Shown here one piece after another: positions 47,228-56,689 of a stretch of DNA of 64,000 nt. Under the pieces are notes generated by a model. The model was not told where the DNA came from, made no database searches, and saw nothing but the letters and a program-made list of their open reading frames with translations. The translations under genes were made by a program, and so were the position numbers. Origin of the DNA: Streptomyces cellulosae (GTDB lineage Bacteria; Actinomycetota; Actinomycetes; Streptomycetales; Streptomycetaceae). How positions within the stretch are numbered: the stretch's first letter is position 1; every line of letters starts with the position of its first letter. The stretch spans positions 272,541 through 336,540 of the forward strand of contig BNBH01000003.1 in NCBI GenBank assembly GCA_014655195.1. The letters run 5' to 3'.

Positions 47228-47494
47228 TGTTTCTCCACGACACCACCGCCGCCCCGCCTTTCACGCACAGTGAGCGAACGGCGCCGCAGCGCATAACAAC
47301 TGACGCACCGTCAGATTCGACGGGTCGTCGGACGCCCGGTCAACTCGCCCGTTTTCGCCCGCTCATGGTGCTTAAGTCCGTGCGGAAATCGTTAACGATC
47401 AAGAGGAACGGCTTGGAATCCGGCCCCCGCGTCTATTAACGTTCGATAACGCAGCGCGGTCGTCCCAGCCGTCACAGAAGTCGGCTCCGTGCGC
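47228..47494 (+). promoter_or_regulatory. Promoter region upstream of the c-di-AMP riboswitch
   Basis: Contains inverted repeat CTGACG-CAC-CGTCAG (47300-47314), the 12-bp palindrome ATCGTTAACGAT (47388-47399) and an AT-rich GTCTATTAACGTTCGATAAC around 47431-47450 where a -10 may lie. No gene. Confidence 0.45.
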
Positions 47495-47643
47495 ACGCGC
47501 CGAATCCCGCAAGGGAACCGGGGAACCACCACCATGGGGTGAATCGGGCGGATACCGCCGTGGGAACACGGTTCGTATACGCGCGTAGGAGACCTTCCTG
47601 CTCCGAACCCGTCAGCTAACCCGGTAGGCGAAGAAGGAAGGAA
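47495..47643 (+). promoter_or_regulatory. c-di-AMP riboswitch (ydaO/yuaA type)
   Basis: Highly conserved ydaO blocks in order: CCGAATCCCGC, AGGGAACCGGGGAACC, ATGGGGTGAATCGGG, then AGGAGACCTTCCTGCTCCGAA, CCCGTCAGCTAACCCGGTAGGCG and AAGGAAGGA. It ends at the AAGGAG ribosome site of the M23 peptidase. In Streptomyces this class controls cell-wall hydrolases such as rpfA, turning expression off when c-di-AMP is high. Boundaries are approximate. Confidence 0.9.
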
Positions 47644-47657
47644 AGGAGCGCGCCCAC

Positions 47658-48680
47658 GTGGCGTCCAACCCGCCTGCCCCCGAGGCCCCGTTCAAGCCGA
47701 GCGACACCTTCGCCTACGGCGCCCCCGGCGCCGAAGAGGGCCCCTTCGAGGAGTGGAACCCCACCGCGGAGTCCGTCCGGCCCGTGCGCGGCCGGCACCG
47801 CGTCGCCAAGCAGCGCGGAGGCGGACTCGCCCGCAGCTCCACCGTCCTGGGCGTCGGCGTCATAGCCGCCGTCGGCGCCGGCGGCATGGCCAGCGCCCAG
47901 ACCGGCAAGCCGCCCGTCTCCATCTCCATGCCCGACCTGCCCAACGTGGGTTCCCTCATCTCCGACGAGGAAACACCGAAGGGCTCCAGCACCCCCCTCA
48001 GCGACATCGGCCGGATGGCCGCCGCCGACGCGGGCGCCGAGGAGGGCGCCGCCGACGCCGGCGAGGCGCTGCGCGCCCGCATCATGGCCCAGGTCGAGCA
48101 GCAGCAGGGCCAGGCGCAGAACAAGGCGCAGGCCGCCGCCCTCGCCGCCGCCGAGAAGGAGGCCGCCGAGGCCGCCGCCAAGGCGGAGAAGGAGGCCAAG
48201 GAGAAGGCCGAGGCCGCCAAGAAGAAGGCGGAGGAGGAGGCCGCGAAGAAGGCCGAGGCCGAGCGCCTCGCCGAGCTGGCCAAGCAGTACGCGCTGCCGA
48301 CCTCCTCGTACACCATCACCTCGACCTTCGGTCAGGCCGGCGCCTACTGGTCCTCCGGCTACCACACGGGCCTCGACTTCGCCGCCCCCACCGGCACCCT
48401 GATCAAGGCGGTCCACACCGGCACGATCACCTCCGCCGGCTGGGACGGCTCGTACGGCTACAAGACCGTGCTCACCCTCGACGACGGCACCGAGGTCTGG
48501 TACGCCCACCAGTCGTCGATCAACGTCAGCGTCGGCCAGAAGGTCAACACCGGCGACGTGATCGGCCGCGTCGGCGCCACCGGCAACGTCACCGGCGCCC
48601 ACCTCCACCTCGAGGTCCACACCGGCTCCGGCAGCGTCGACCCGGCCGCCTGGCTGGCCGGCAAGGGCCTTTCCATCTGA
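47658..48680 (+). CDS. Secreted M23 (LytM) peptidoglycan endopeptidase
   Basis: 340 aa. A long cytoplasmic N terminus, a signal-anchor/signal peptide near residues 58-78 (STVLGVGVIAAVGAGGMASA), a Glu/Ala/Lys coiled coil (about 135-212), then the LytM domain with HTGLDF near 236 and HLHLE near 315, both zinc motifs intact. Cleaves peptide cross-links. GTG after AAAGGAG, controlled by the riboswitch just upstream. Confidence 0.94.
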   Translation: MASNPPAPEAPFKPSDTFAYGAPGAEEGPFEEWNPTAESVRPVRGRHRVAKQRGGGLARSSTVLGVGVIAAVGAGGMASAQTGKPPVSISMPDLPNVGSLISDEETPKGSSTPLSDIGRMAAADAGAEEGAADAGEALRARIMAQVEQQQGQAQNKAQAAALAAAEKEAAEAAAKAEKEAKEKAEAAKKKAEEEAAKKAEAERLAELAKQYALPTSSYTITSTFGQAGAYWSSGYHTGLDFAAPTGTLIKAVHTGTITSAGWDGSYGYKTVLTLDDGTEVWYAHQSSINVSVGQKVNTGDVIGRVGATGNVTGAHLHLEVHTGSGSVDPAAWLAGKGLSI

Positions 48681-48721
48681 ACCACCCGGCGGCCGTCTCC
48701 CGGCCGCCGACGCCGTGAACG

Positions 48722-48763
48722 CCGGCAGCCCCGACGACGACCCCCCGACGTCAGGGCTGCCGG
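48722..48763. terminator. Hairpin between convergent M23 and PrsW-type genes
   Basis: 10-bp stem CCGGCAGCCC / GGGCTGCCGG with a 22-nt loop between two convergent genes; probably bidirectional. Confidence 0.55.
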
Positions 48764-48787
48764 TTCGGTATGTCCGGGGTTCTTTCC

Positions 48788-50107
48788 TCAGCGGCGGTAG
48801 GGGTTCTCCCCGTACGCCGGGTACGGCGGCTGCGCCGGCCACACGGCGGGCATGGGCCCGTACGCCCACCCCGCGCCGTACGGCACCGGGGGCGCCGTGA
48901 GCCGGGCCGCGTGCTCCAGCGCGGGGCGGGCCGCCGCGCGCCGGCGCCACAGCTCCAGCAGCAGCTCCCGCTCCCGCGTCACGAAGTCCGCCCCCGCCTT
49001 CCCCGCGCGGCCCCGGTTCCGCAGGAACGCCAGCTGGGTCGCGTACGCCTCGTACTGGGTGACCGCGCGGGCCGCGGGCTTCCCTCCGTGCTCGCGGGCG
49101 AACTTCCGGGCGAGGCGACGCGCCCGCATCGAGCCCAGCGCGAACGGCTCCGCCGGACGCAGCCAGCCCGCCACCGCGTACGCGGGCAGCTCCGTGCGCA
49201 CCGTCCGCAGCTCCCGCTGCCGCGTCCACACCACCAGCCAGGTCAGCAGCCCGAACGTCGGCACCATGAACGCCCCGTACACCGCGATGAAGCCGAACTG
49301 GCCGAGCGTGGCCGAGCCGTTCCACAGGGCGTGCATGCCCATCGCGAGCAGCAGCCCGGCCAGGGGGAGGAGGACACGCCGCACCCGCTGCCGGTCGGCG
49401 GCCAGCGCGGCCGCGCCGAAGCCGATGCCGGTGAGCACGGTGAACAGGGGGTGCGCGAAGGGCGACATGACGATGCGGACGAAGAAGGTCGCCGCCGTGA
49501 CGGAGGCGATGCCGCTGCCGCCGGTGAGCTGGTCGGTGCCGAAGGCGTTGCCCAGGTAGAGGACGTTCTCGGTGAACGCGAAACCGGTCGCGGTGAACCC
49601 GGCCGCCACCACGCCGTCCAGGATCCCGTGGAAGTCGCGTCTGCGGAACAGGAAGAGCAGCAGCACCGCCGCCGCCTTCGCCGTCTCCTCCACCACCGGC
49701 GCTATGACCGTCGCGCCCAGGGTGTCGGCGCCGGCCGGGTCGGCGGTGGTCGTGGCTATCCACCGGGTGGCGAAGCTGTTCGCCACGATCGCGATCAGCG
49801 CCGCCGCGCACGCGCCCCAGGCGAAGGCGAACAGCAGGTTCCGCCAGGGGCCCGGCTCCACCCGCCCCAGCCAGCGGAACGCCGCGAGCAGCAGCGGCAC
49901 CGGCAGCACGGCAAGCCCCAGACCGACGAGGAAGCCCTGCGTGCCCGTCTGCTCCCACACCAGCGCGAGGATCACCAGACCGGACAGGGCCAGCAGGGTG
50001 ACCACCGCTCCGTAGCGGACCGCCGGGCGCTGCCACCAGTGCGGGTGCCGCAGCGTGCTGCCGGGAGCTGCGCCGGGGTACGGCGGATACGGAGGGCTGC
50101 TGGCCAC
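48788..50107 (-). CDS. PrsW-family intramembrane metalloprotease
   Basis: 439 aa with about eight membrane segments. The diagnostic motifs are present: PVVEETAKA (EExxK), AFTENVLYLG (E in a membrane helix), SPFAHPLFT and MGMHALWN, which supply the predicted Glu/His metal ligands. PrsW of Bacillus cleaves an anti-sigma factor; a comparable signalling role is inferred. The C terminus is a cytoplasmic basic region and a Pro/Tyr-rich tail. Confidence 0.9.
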   Translation of the reverse strand: MASSPPYPPYPGAAPGSTLRHPHWWQRPAVRYGAVVTLLALSGLVILALVWEQTGTQGFLVGLGLAVLPVPLLLAAFRWLGRVEPGPWRNLLFAFAWGACAAALIAIVANSFATRWIATTTADPAGADTLGATVIAPVVEETAKAAAVLLLFLFRRRDFHGILDGVVAAGFTATGFAFTENVLYLGNAFGTDQLTGGSGIASVTAATFFVRIVMSPFAHPLFTVLTGIGFGAAALAADRQRVRRVLLPLAGLLLAMGMHALWNGSATLGQFGFIAVYGAFMVPTFGLLTWLVVWTRQRELRTVRTELPAYAVAGWLRPAEPFALGSMRARRLARKFAREHGGKPAARAVTQYEAYATQLAFLRNRGRAGKAGADFVTRERELLLELWRRRAAARPALEHAARLTAPPVPYGAGWAYGPMPAVWPAQPPYPAYGENPYRR

Positions 50108-50167
50108 GGATTCGACCCTAACGAGAAGGGGGCAGGGCTGCGTGCCGGCTCAGGAGGGTCGGGGAGG

Positions 50168-51019
50168 TCAGGCGGCGCCCCCGTCCCGCTGCCCGGCGCG
50201 GTCGTCGTGCGGTACGCGGCGGAAGAGCAGGTCGTTCACCACATGACCCTTGTCCAGCCCCTGACGCTCGAAACGGGTGAGCGGCCGGAACTCGGGACGC
50301 GGCGCGAAACCGCCGTCCTCCCGGGTGTTCTCGAAGGCGGGGTGCGCGGTCAGCACCTCGAGCATCTGCTCCGCGTACGGCTCCCAGTCGGTGGCGCAGT
50401 GCACGAGCGCGCCCGGCGCCAGGCGGGACGCGGCCAGGGTCAGGAACTCGGGCTGGATCAGCCGCCGCTTGTGGTGCCGCTTCTTCGGCCAGGGGTCGGG
50501 GAAGAAGACACGCAGCCCGCTCAGCGAGTCCGGGGCGAGCATCTCGCGCAGCAGGATGATCGCGTCGCCGTTCGCCACGCGCACGTTGGTCAGCCCGCGC
50601 TCCTCGGCGAGGAGCAGCAGATGGCCCTGGCCGGGGGTGTGGACGTCCACCGCGAGGATGTTCGTCCCCGGGTCGGCGGCGGCCATCTCCGCGGTGGCCT
50701 CGCCCATGCCGAAGCCGATCTCCAGGACGACCGGCCGGCCGTTGCCGAACAGCTCGGCCAGGTCCAGCCGGCGGCTGCCGTCGATGTCGAGCCCCCACAC
50801 CGGCCACAGCCGCTGCAGCGCGTCCGCCTGGCCCGCGGTGACGCGGCTGCGGCGGGGCTGGAAGCTGCGGATCCGGCGCTCGAAGTGCGACCCGGCGGGG
50901 TCGGCCTTCGGGCCGTCGGGGAAGCGCGGCTCCCCCTTCGCGCGGGCGCGGGGGGCCGGCTCGCCGGCGGTCCGCTCGGCGTGCGGTGCTTCGGGGGTGC
51001 TCATCACGGAATCAGACAC
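50168..51019 (-). CDS. trmB: tRNA (guanine-N7)-methyltransferase
   Basis: 283 aa, makes m7G46 in tRNA variable loops. SAM-binding EIGFGMGEAT near residue 100 and the TrmB signature FFPDPWPKKRHHKRR. The first 60 residues are a variable, disordered extension. The GTG at 51019 follows GAGGG; an ATG 15 nt further in is an alternative. Confidence 0.93.
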   Translation of the reverse strand: MSDSVMSTPEAPHAERTAGEPAPRARAKGEPRFPDGPKADPAGSHFERRIRSFQPRRSRVTAGQADALQRLWPVWGLDIDGSRRLDLAELFGNGRPVVLEIGFGMGEATAEMAAADPGTNILAVDVHTPGQGHLLLLAEERGLTNVRVANGDAIILLREMLAPDSLSGLRVFFPDPWPKKRHHKRRLIQPEFLTLAASRLAPGALVHCATDWEPYAEQMLEVLTAHPAFENTREDGGFAPRPEFRPLTRFERQGLDKGHVVNDLLFRRVPHDDRAGQRDGGAA

Positions 51020-51113
51020 AGTGCCCTCGATTTTACGGGGACGACGCACACGGCCGCCCGGCCGCGCGCACCGGCCCGACGCCCGCTCCCGTCACCGGCT
51101 CCGTCCCGCGCGC

Positions 51114-52328
51114 TCACCGCTCGCTCTCGGCGAGGCCGGCCAGCGCCCGGCGGGCGATCTCCCGGCCGATCGGCAGCGAGGCGGTCGCGGCGGGCGACGG
51201 GGCGTTCAGCACGTGCACCGCGCGGGGCGCCTCCCGGATCAGGAAGTCGTCCACCAGCGTGCCGTCGCGCAGCACCGCCTGCGCCCGCACCCCCGCCGCG
51301 GTCGGCACCAGGTCCTCGTCCCGCACGGCGGGCAGCAGCCGCCGCACCGCCCGCGCGAAGGCCGGCTTGGACAGCGAGCGGTGCAGCTCCCCGGCGCCGT
51401 ACCGCCAGTGGCGGCGGGCCAGCTGCCAGGAGCCCGGCCAGGACAGGGTCGCCCCCAGCTCGCGCGGCCGCACCGTCCGCCAGTCGTACCCCTCGCGGGC
51501 CAGCGCCGGGACCGCGTTCGGTCCCACGTGCACGCTGTCGTCCGTGCCCCGGGTGAGGTGGACGCCGAGGAACGGGAACGCCGGGTCCGGCACCGGGTAG
51601 ACCAGGCCGCGCACCAGTTCGGGGCGGGCCAGCTCGTAGTACTCCCCGCGGAAGGGCACGATGCGGGCGTCCGGCTCGTCGCCCGTGAGCAGCGCGATCC
51701 GGTCGCAGTGCAGTCCCGCGCAGTTCACCAGCATCCGGGCGCGCACGATGTCGCCGGCCGCCGTCAGCACGGCCACGCCCCGGTCGGGGCGGCGGTCGAT
51801 GCGGACCACCTCCGCGCCGTGCCGCACGTCGGCGCCGGACGTCTCCGCGAGCCGGCGGGCCACCGCCCCGTAGTCGCAGATGCCGGTGGTGCCGACGTGG
51901 ATCGCGGCGAGGCCCTCGACCTCCGGCTCGTACTCCGCGATCTGCGCGCCGCACAGCTCGCGCACCGACAGGCCGTTCTCCCGGCCGCGCTGCACCAGGG
52001 CGTGCAGCCGGGGCAGCTCCTCCCGCTCCGTGGCGACGATCAGCTTGCCCGTCACCGCGTGCGGGATGTCGTACTCCGCGCAGAACTTGACCATCTCGGC
52101 CGCGCCCGAGACCGCGTACCGCGCCTTCAGGGAGCCCGGGCGGTAGTAGACGCCGCTGTGGATCACCCCGCTGTTGCGGCCCGTCTGGTGCCGGGCCGTG
52201 TCCTGCTCCTTCTCCAGCACGGTCACCCGCGTGCCCGGGACGGCCCGCCCGATGGCATACGCCGTCGACAGGCCGACGATCCCGCCGCCGATCACCACCA
52301 CGTCACAGTCGTACGACCCCGCCACCAC
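51114..52328 (-). CDS. lhgO: L-2-hydroxyglutarate oxidase / FAD-dependent oxidoreductase
   Basis: 404 aa. FAD-binding VVVIGGGIVGLSTAYAI at the N terminus, HQTGRNSGVIHSGVYY (the LhgO/L2HGDH signature) near residue 50 and a C-terminal FAD contact region. Expected to oxidise L-2-hydroxyglutarate to 2-oxoglutarate. The GTG at 52328 is chosen because GGGAGG overlaps an earlier in-frame GTG at 52337. Confidence 0.9.
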   Translation of the reverse strand: MVAGSYDCDVVVIGGGIVGLSTAYAIGRAVPGTRVTVLEKEQDTARHQTGRNSGVIHSGVYYRPGSLKARYAVSGAAEMVKFCAEYDIPHAVTGKLIVATEREELPRLHALVQRGRENGLSVRELCGAQIAEYEPEVEGLAAIHVGTTGICDYGAVARRLAETSGADVRHGAEVVRIDRRPDRGVAVLTAAGDIVRARMLVNCAGLHCDRIALLTGDEPDARIVPFRGEYYELARPELVRGLVYPVPDPAFPFLGVHLTRGTDDSVHVGPNAVPALAREGYDWRTVRPRELGATLSWPGSWQLARRHWRYGAGELHRSLSKPAFARAVRRLLPAVRDEDLVPTAAGVRAQAVLRDGTLVDDFLIREAPRAVHVLNAPSPAATASLPIGREIARRALAGLAESER

Positions 52329-52402
52329 CTGCGCCACCTCCCGCGTCGATAGTGCACTGCGCCACTGACAACGGCTTCAAACCAAGGGCGGGGCGGGACG
52401 GG

Positions 52403-53827
52403 TCAGGCCGTGGTCATCAGCAGCGGGCGGGCGCGCTCGCGCAGCTCGACCACGCGCGGTTCGTCGCCGTACGGCTCCAGCCGGTGCAGCAGGTCCTTGA
52501 CGTACTCCGTGGTGCGCGCGGAGGAGATGCGCCCCGCCACCTCCACGGCGCGTACGCCCTGCTCGCAGGCCGCGTCCAGGTTCCCGGACTCCAGTTCGGC
52601 GACGGCGGAGACCACCAGGCGCAGCCCGTGCGAGCGCACGAACTCCTCCGTGGGCTTCGACAGCGCCTGCTCGGTGAAGCGGCGCACCTGGCGGGGCGCC
52701 TTCAGGTCGCGGTAGCACTCGGCGGCGTCGGCGGCGAAACGGTCGTAGGAGTAGAAGCCGAGCCAGCTCGGGTCGCTGTCGCCGGGACGGGACCGCTCCA
52801 GCCAGCTCTCCGCCGACTTCAGCGCGGCGCCGGCCGCCTGCGCGTCCCCGGCGCGTGCGTGCGCGCGTGCCTCGACGAGGCGGAAGAAGCTCAGGGTGCG
52901 GGCGGTGGCCAGACCGCGGTTGCGCTCCAGCGCGGCCTGGGCGAGGTCCACGCCCTCGTCGCCGAAGCCGCGGTACGTCGCCTGGAGCGACATCGACGCG
53001 AGGACGTACCCGCCGAGGGGCACGTCGGCCGCCGCACGGGCCAGGCGCAGGGCCTGGATGTAGTAGCGCTGCGCCGCCTCCTGCTGGCCGGTGTCGAACG
53101 CCATCCAGCCCGCGAGACGGGTGAGTTCGGCCGCCGCGCCGAAGAGGGAGCGGCCGACGTCGTCGGAGTAGGAGCCGAGCAGCAGCGGCGCCGCCTCGAC
53201 CCTTAAGCACTCGGGGACCATCGACGAACGCCAGTCGCCGCCGCCGTACTTGGAGTCCCAGCGCCGGGCGTCCTCCGCGGCCTCCCGCAGTTTCCGCACA
53301 TCGCTGTGGCCGACTTTGAGCGGTGCGCCGGAGCCGTCGGACGGGCTCGCCTCGCGCGCGACCGAACTGTCGGCCGGGGTTATCAGCCACCGTGAGGCGG
53401 GCGTGGCGTACGCGCTCACCGCGAACGAACCGGCGAGGGACTGCCAGATGCCGCCGGAGCCGGCGCGGCGGCCCGCGAGGTCCAGCCGGTACAGCTCCGT
53501 CGCGGACTTCACCGCCTGGCCGACGTCGCGCGGGAAGGCGAGACCCACCTCGGGCGCGGGATCGGCGTCCGCGAGCCCGATCTCGTGCAGCGGCACGGGG
53601 CGGCCCAGCTTCTGGCCGATGGCGGCCGCGATCAGGTGCGGGGCGGCGCCCTGCGGCACCATTCCCTTCGACACCCAGCGCGCCACCGACGTCTTGTCGT
53701 AGCGAAGCGTCAGTCCCCGCTGGGCGCCAAGATCGTTGACGCGCCGCGCGAGGCCGGCGTTGCTGATTCCCGCGAGGGCGAGAACGGCGCCGAGTTTTTC
53801 GTTCGGCCCGCGTTGCTCCCTGGACAT
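52403..53827 (-). CDS. Sporulation-associated regulator, NsdA/ORF1590-like
   Basis: 474 aa. N-terminal helix-turn-helix-like region ([21 protein letters not shown] then [13 protein letters not shown]), followed by a long all-helical TPR-like body. This matches the family of S. griseus ORF1590 and S. coelicolor NsdA, which affect sporulation and antibiotic production. ATG at 53827 follows GAGGGG. Its homologue in S. coelicolor (from memory SCO4114) is annotated 'sporulation associated protein'. Confidence 0.85.
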   Translation of the reverse strand: MSREQRGPNEKLGAVLALAGISNAGLARRVNDLGAQRGLTLRYDKTSVARWVSKGMVPQGAAPHLIAAAIGQKLGRPVPLHEIGLADADPAPEVGLAFPRDVGQAVKSATELYRLDLAGRRAGSGGIWQSLAGSFAVSAYATPASRWLITPADSSVAREASPSDGSGAPLKVGHSDVRKLREAAEDARRWDSKYGGGDWRSSMVPECLRVEAAPLLLGSYSDDVGRSLFGAAAELTRLAGWMAFDTGQQEAAQRYYIQALRLARAAADVPLGGYVLASMSLQATYRGFGDEGVDLAQAALERNRGLATARTLSFFRLVEARAHARAGDAQAAGAALKSAESWLERSRPGDSDPSWLGFYSYDRFAADAAECYRDLKAPRQVRRFTEQALSKPTEEFVRSHGLRLVVSAVAELESGNLDAACEQGVRAVEVAGRISSARTTEYVKDLLHRLEPYGDEPRVVELRERARPLLMTTA

Positions 53828-54565
53828 GCGCCACCCCTCGACACAGACGGCTGCCGCTCTGGCATAACCACGCGGCATTCGTAAACCCAGCGTAGTTCGC
53901 CGCATCCCAAGCGTTAAGGGGCATTCTTCCGGATGGCGGGATTGTGGTCCGTACTGAAGTACGGGTCCGATACGCGCAGTTGCGGCGTGCTCCCGGTGTG
54001 TGGCCGTGCGCCCGTCCGTGCGCTCTTCTCCGGCCATCCCGGGAGCGGTTCCATGGTCGGTGCGTGGGTCGGCCCGCTGTACTGGATCCAGTGGGCTGGG
54101 GGAACACCGTCGCCTTCATCCCCGCGGGCGGCGGATCGGTCCGGGAGGCGTGCTGCGCCTCCCGGACCGTACGCGCCGCGGTGGTGCGCACAGCCTGTAC
54201 GGAGCGTGTTCGAGGGTGATCTCACCGCTCCGATTTGGCTGAAAATCGACGCCACCCGTTTTGGTGTATCCGCGCTTCTATCCAGGTAGTTAAGGGCGCG
54301 TTGGTGGTTTTGGGGGCGCGCTGCGGGGGCGCATTCGCGTCGAAGTGGCCTGGTGGGCGGCGACCGCCCGGATGTCGATCTCCGTGTCTCGGGCGGGTGT
54401 TCGGGCGTGCGTGGGCTCAACGCCCGCGGAGGGTGGGTGTATCCGCCGGGGCGCATTCGACGGAGCACACACCGCTCCGGCAGCGTTACCGGGCGCCTCC
54501 TTCATGGCAGCATGGGGAGCCGGTTCGTACGGTGCACTGGTTGTCCACAGCTTGTGGAGGCGGCG
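53828..54565. other. Long divergent region between NsdA-like and asparagine-synthase-like genes
   Basis: 738 bp. Short frames exist on both strands (for example 53944-54219, plus) but none has a ribosome site or recognisable product. A perfect 14-bp hairpin at 54137-54169 stands in the middle with no gene before it, suggesting the end of an unannotated small transcript. An AT-rich patch at about 54225-54295 may hold a promoter. Confidence 0.5.
54137..54169. terminator. Strong isolated hairpin
   Basis: Perfect 14-bp stem (54137-54150 with 54156-54169), 5-nt loop. No annotated gene ends nearby on either strand, so it may terminate a small RNA or act as an attenuator. Confidence 0.45.
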
Positions 54566-56689
54566 ATGCGGTGGTTGGTGGGATGGAGCAGCACCGCCGC
54601 GGCGGCCGGGGGACACGGCCCCGTCGGCTCCGCCGGCGCCACCGGCGTCGACGGTGAGACCCTGCAGCCCGTCGGCTCCCACCCGTTGTGGGGCGACCCC
54701 GACCCGCTGTGGGCGGTCGGCGACTGGCGCCCCGACGAGGTGCGGGTGGTCTCCGCCGACGAACAGACCCGCATCGCCGTCCTCGGCACCTGCGGTGCCA
54801 CCGACGAACAGCTCCGTGTCGCCCTGTTCGCCGCGCGCGGCGGCGCCCTGCGCCATCTGACCTCCTGGCCCGGCAGCTACACGGCCGTCGTCCAGGTCGG
54901 ACGCCGTATCACCGTGTGCGGGGACCTCGCCGGCGCCCGGCCCGTCTTCTACACCCCCTTCGAACGGGGCGTCGCCTACGCCACCGCAGCCCTGCCGCTC
55001 GCCGACCTCGTCGAAGCCAACCTCGACTTCGGGCACCTCGCCGCGCTGCTCGCGGCGCCCGACGTGCCCGCCGCGCTCCAGGACTCCACCCCGTACGAGG
55101 GCGTGAAGCGCGTTCCGCCGGGGCACGCGCTGATCCTGCGCGCCGGGGCCCGGGAGATCGCCGGGTACGAACCCGTCGCCTCCCTCGCCGTCGCCGCCCC
55201 GCCCGCCGACCCCGAGCACGCGGTGGACGCCGTGCGGGACGCGCTGGTGGAGGCGGTGCGGACGCGGCTCGCCGCGCCTCGGCACGTCCCCGGGGCCGAC
55301 ATAGACCCCGGGCCGGTGCCGGGCATGGGGCCCGCGGAGCGGCGTGCGGCGCGGGGGACGCCGGTGGCGGGGATCGGGGCGGATCTGTCCGGGGGGCCGG
55401 CGTCGGGGGCGCTCGCCTTGCTGGCAGCCGGGCTGCCCGGGAGACCCGGCACCGTGCTGGGGCACGGGACCGGCGCGGGGGAGCGGCTGCTGGCCGTCAC
55501 CTTCAACGACCTCGCCGCCGGCGGGGCAGGGGGGCGCGACGAGGGTGAGCTGGAGCGGGCGGGCGCACTCGCCGCCAATCCCCGGCTGCACCACGTGGTG
55601 GTCGCCGGTGAGGAGTCGACCCTTCCGTACGTCGAACTGGACGTGCCGCTGACGGACGAGCCGGGCCCTTCGCTGGTCGCCGCGGCGCGGCACCGGGCGC
55701 GGCTGGCGGCGGGCAGCGCGGACCACTTCACGGGGTACGGCGCCAAGCAGGTGCTTGACGCTCATCCGGCGCGGCTGGCTGATCTGTTGATGGACCGGAA
55801 GCGGCGGCATCTGGTGCGGCCGGTGGCCGCTTTGGCCAAGGCCGACGGGTCCGTGATGGTGCCGGCGCGGGTGTACGCGGCGGCGCGGAGACTGGCGCGG
55901 ACGCCTTATCGGGCGGGGCTGGAGTCGCTCGCGCAGCGGCTGCTGCACAAGAAGCTGGACGACGACGGGCCCGGGGGTGCCGCGGACGCCTCTCTGGCCG
56001 CGCTGACCTGGGGCCGGCCCGGGCCTGCGGCGCGGTGGCTGACCGGGGAGGCGCTGGCTGAAGTATCGGTTCGCCTCCAGGCGTCGACCTGGCGCTCGGA
56101 GGTCGGTCCCGGGCAGCGGCCGGGGGACTTCCGGGCACGGGCGGCGCTGGCGCGGTATGCGGCGGACGTGCGGGTGCTGGAACAGGCGGCGGAGATCCGC
56201 TCGCAACGGCTGCACACGCCGTTCCTGGACAACCAGGTGGTGCGGGCGTGCAGGGCCCTGCCGGAGGCGCTGCGGGTACGGCCGGGGGCGCGGGCGGCGA
56301 TCCTGCGGTCGGTGCTGGAGGGCGCGGGGGTGCGGGAGCTGCCGGCGGGGTGGGGGGCGCCGGGGGTCCCCACATCGGCGGTGGCCGCGCGGACGGGGCT
56401 GCGGGTGGCGGCGGGGTCGCTGATCGCGCTGTTCGACACGCCGCTGCTGGCGGAGGCGGGACTGGTGGAGGCCCGGGTCGTACGGAAGGCGCTGCGGGGG
56501 GCGGCGGAGGGGGAGCCGCTGCCGCTGGACGGGCTGGCGGACCTGGTGGCGCTGGAGGTGTGGTTGCGTCGCCTGCTGGCGAGGCGGGGGACGTGCTGGA
56601 CGGGGACGCCCGCGCGGCAGAGGGCGGTGCCTGGGGGGATCGCGCCGCAGAGGGGGGCGCTGGGGGCGGGGGCGGCGGGGTCGCGCTGA
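54566..56689 (+). CDS. Asparagine-synthase-like protein (related to lasso-type cyclases), degenerate active sites
   Basis: 707 aa. Starts MRWLVGW, so no N-terminal Cys nucleophile for glutaminase activity. A glutaminase-like fold fragment (VCGDLAGARPVFYTP) is followed by an ATP-pyrophosphatase-like region whose SGGxDS loop reads LSGGPASGA (near residue 274), and by HFTGYGAKQVLDAHPARLADLL, which resembles lasso-peptide cyclases. The C-terminal 50 residues are low complexity. Ribosome site GGAGG before ATG 54566. No precursor or leader-peptidase gene is adjacent, so it is probably a solitary paralogue of unknown role. Confidence 0.78.
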   Translation: MRWLVGWSSTAAAAGGHGPVGSAGATGVDGETLQPVGSHPLWGDPDPLWAVGDWRPDEVRVVSADEQTRIAVLGTCGATDEQLRVALFAARGGALRHLTSWPGSYTAVVQVGRRITVCGDLAGARPVFYTPFERGVAYATAALPLADLVEANLDFGHLAALLAAPDVPAALQDSTPYEGVKRVPPGHALILRAGAREIAGYEPVASLAVAAPPADPEHAVDAVRDALVEAVRTRLAAPRHVPGADIDPGPVPGMGPAERRAARGTPVAGIGADLSGGPASGALALLAAGLPGRPGTVLGHGTGAGERLLAVTFNDLAAGGAGGRDEGELERAGALAANPRLHHVVVAGEESTLPYVELDVPLTDEPGPSLVAAARHRARLAAGSADHFTGYGAKQVLDAHPARLADLLMDRKRRHLVRPVAALAKADGSVMVPARVYAAARRLARTPYRAGLESLAQRLLHKKLDDDGPGGAADASLAALTWGRPGPAARWLTGEALAEVSVRLQASTWRSEVGPGQRPGDFRARAALARYAADVRVLEQAAEIRSQRLHTPFLDNQVVRACRALPEALRVRPGARAAILRSVLEGAGVRELPAGWGAPGVPTSAVAARTGLRVAAGSLIALFDTPLLAEAGLVEARVVRKALRGAAEGEPLPLDGLADLVALEVWLRRLLARRGTCWTGTPARQRAVPGGIAPQRGALGAGAAGSR

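Noticed and set aside
53944..54219. 91-codon plus-strand ORF in the NsdA-like gap
   Set aside because: No ribosome site, it spans the orphan hairpin, and overlapping frames of similar quality exist; coding is not supported.
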